A program made the translations under genes and the position numbers. Below, piece after piece: positions 58,108 to 60,000 of a DNA stretch of 60,000 bases (positions are counted from its first letter, which is position 1; each line of letters starts with the position of its first letter). The DNA is taken from contig JBBHKE010002866.1 of the NCBI GenBank assembly GCA_037447655.1, positions 64,001 through 124,000 of the forward strand, given 5' to 3'. Below the pieces are notes generated by a model. The model did no database searches and had not been told where the DNA came from. It saw nothing but the letters and a program-made list of their open reading frames with translations. Source of the stretch: Zygnema cylindricum. Lineage: Eukaryota > Streptophyta > Zygnematophyceae > Zygnematales > Zygnemataceae.

Positions 58108-60000
58108 CTAACAATGTGGATTAGCATTGGTAAGACAATTAAAAACTTTGCTGACCAAAGCCACACTAATAGAAGGGAGCGGTCCAGTTTTGTGACGCAT
58201 GTCACACCTGATGTCTTGAAGCTCCCCGTGAAACTTCCATCTTTGCTGGAATCCCATAAACCCCTCAATTCCACTAGCTAATACAAGGCGCCTGAAAAAA
58301 TCATAGTTGAAAACAACCAGATTGGAAACAATGTCAGATTATGCTATCATTCAAGAATGTTTTTACAAGCTTCCGGAAAATATATTAGGAACCATATTTC
58401 TGCAATATATTGTGAGAAATGGGAACACAAATAGGAAGAAACAAAATTCTGGTAAATTTTTAAAGTTTAAATGTGTTTGCTCGATTGTTACATGTTATGT
58501 TTTAGTTTTAGTGGTTTTTCACATTTTTCACAAAAAATCAAGAATTTTTGAATGATATTTTTGAGGTTTTCAGGAACACTTGCCGGAATGTCATACAGAG
58601 TATATGATTTTTTCATTAACCATGCGTTCTTTTATATGTGCTTTACGCTTTCCTATAATTTCCTTTAATTTTTTTTTAGCGCTTTTGCAAAGTTGTTGTA
58701 AGGAAGTTCAAGAACACTTTAAAATATGTTATTTTTACAATGTGATTTAGAAGTTGCAACTCTACGCCGCCCATCGCTATCAAAGTTAGTTTTATTAGCG
58801 TTAATACTCTTTTAGAATGAACTAAAAATGATGTCTTGCCACGTGGATCGTTATGGGCCGCTTAACTAATTACTGTTATTAACACTAATTTATGATTTTG
58901 AGTCGAAAAAACACTACACCGCCAATCGCTATTAGAGTATATAACGCTAATACGGTGCCCCTAAATTTTGACCCCAAAACCTGAAATAGAATTAATAACG
59001 CTATTTAAGGACGTGGACCATAATCTGCCACGTCTCAGGCACTAAAAAGAATCAATAACGCTAATTATTTTTTGACGCTATTTAATCCTTGACTCTAATA
59101 GCGATTGGCGGTGTACCTGAGTGATTTTACTCTAATAGAGTTGGGCAGTGTAGTTTCTCAAAACTTCTCACCACTTTTACAAAGTTTTCGTAAAGAAGTT
59201 CAAGAGAGTTTCAAGAGGTATGTTTATTTAGAAGTCGAGTATCTACCTCTCCAGTAATTCAGCAGCTGACTCCAAAGTTTTCAATCGGTCGTGAGCTTCT
59301 TTTTCAGAAAGCTGTCTGGAAAATTTTGTTTCGGCCTCCACTAATTTTTGCCGCAAAAGTTGGTCCTGCAAATTTCATTTTCTTTTTTATTCATTTAAAA
59401 GAGTTTGGACATCAAAGTCCCATTCCTGCAAAGAAAATTCATTTTGAAAATAAATTCGCAAAGGAATGATAATCTGATATTTTACAAAACAAGAAAAGTA
59501 AAAGAAACTGCAGGAATATTCTTTTCAAGCTTTCCAGACAGAATTCTGTGGATTCAAAATGTGACAAGAAAAAGGGACAAAACCAAAAAAACAAACAAAA
59601 AAACTACTGAAGATCATGTTGAAATGTTTTTAGCGTTTCTGAAAATTGTACATTTAATGAATTTTAAGAATCCGTACCCGCTCTTGAGTACATTTTCTGA
59701 ATCGAATAATTTCATCTTGACAGAAAGGTTCCACCTCATGGTCATGAAGACCTAAAGCAAAAAAAGAAAAGAGGACAAGAAAAATAAAACGGAAGAAAAG
59801 ATAGAAAAATAAACTTGGTAACTCAAAAACTATTTTATATACCGTACCTTATGTCAGTTCTTTAAAAAGATAAAGGGACCAAACTACAATTAGTTCATGC
59901 CCAAAGATCGACTTGAAAATAGTAAAACAAAAACATTAAAAAAAAAAGAGAAATTTGCGGTCAAACATAACTGTCCCTTGCAGAACTGACTTCTTCTTTC
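58108..60000 (-). CDS. Coiled-coil protein, 3' exons only (continues beyond the window)
   Basis: On the minus strand, predicted exons are 60000-59972 (partial), 59751-59678, 59365-59247 and 58291-58108 (stop TAG). They join in phase. They read KEEVSSARDS, LHDHEVEPFCQDEIIRFRKC, DQLLRQKLVEAETKFSRQLS with EKEAHDRLKTLESAAELLE, and finally RLVLASGIEGFMGFQQRWKF ending TNANPHC. The third exon is a clear coiled coil. The last is not family-like and is supported only by phase, the acceptor TTTTTTCAG and an open frame. The donor after the first piece (GACA/GTTATG) is weak. No family recognised. The 955-bp last intron carries nested MITEs. Confidence 0.5.
58765..59150. mobile_element. Older MITE in the last intron of the coiled-coil gene, host of a nested MITE
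   Basis: The left end CGCCGCCCATCGCTATCAAA and right end CTCTAATAGAGTTGGGCAGTG are a diverged inverted pair next to TA. It is split at 58914-59115 by a younger copy. Confidence 0.6.
58917..59113. mobile_element. TA-flanked MITE, 197-bp young copy
   Basis: Perfect ends CACCGCCAATCGCTATTAGA and TCTAATAGCGATTGGCGGTG with TA on both sides. It is nearly identical to the reverse complement of 26060-26257. It lies inside the older MITE 58765-59150. Confidence 0.85.

Overview
The window looks like nuclear DNA of a streptophyte, most likely a land plant. The evidence is a CONSTANS-like gene (two B-boxes plus CCT), Ty1/copia and chromodomain Ty3/gypsy retrotransposons with plant-type features, telo-box-like AACCCTAA repeats near a gene start, and GT-AG introns of roughly 85 to 1150 bp. 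A non-seed lineage is possible, because the decayed LINE-type remnants resemble elements I associate with bryophytes and lycophytes. The species cannot be fixed from the sequence.

Left third (1-22600): nested transposons. A degenerate AT-rich satellite (1-245 and 17400-19338, about 30-bp units) flanks the complex. Inside lies a large fold-back element (about 573-15320) whose left arm is interrupted by a chromodomain gypsy element (826-14508, 5-bp target duplication). That gypsy element carries a 6.4-kb copia element (2324-8748) and a reverse fragment of a second copia (8749-9465). Two solo copia LTRs follow (15815-16817 with a perfect CTACT duplication, and 19339-20385), then the 3' piece of a LINE-like element.

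Middle (22600-44800): short transposons dominate. There is a family of MITEs with CACCGC...GCGGTG ends flanked by TA, an inverted pair of hAT-like elements (23891-26054) enclosing a further element, and a reverse-strand LINE-like remnant (33550-35700). One convincing gene, a glycine-periodic GxG protein with a coiled-coil end (about 26900-32254, + strand), sits between them and carries MITEs and CT microsatellites in its introns.

Right third (44800-60000): the gene-bearing part. It holds a CONSTANS-like transcription factor (44815-46712, +), a protein with two tandem HIT domains (51834-48796, -), a coiled-coil protein whose start is not identified (52533-54751, +), and the 3' exons of another coiled-coil gene running off the window end (60000-58108, -). 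The first exons of the CONSTANS-like and HIT genes are much richer in G+C than their later exons. Between 54752 and 58107 I see no gene.

The genes do not form an obvious pathway. The points most worth a second look are: (i) the copia primer-binding site, which matches the anticodon half of initiator tRNA and contains the gag ATG; (ii) the fold-back element that preserves an uninterrupted copy of the gypsy insertion site; (iii) the almost identical 197/198-bp MITE copies, one nested in an older relative inside an intron; (iv) the tandem-HIT fusion; and (v) the 50-bp exon-boundary duplication in the GxG gene. All gene models are splice predictions by eye.
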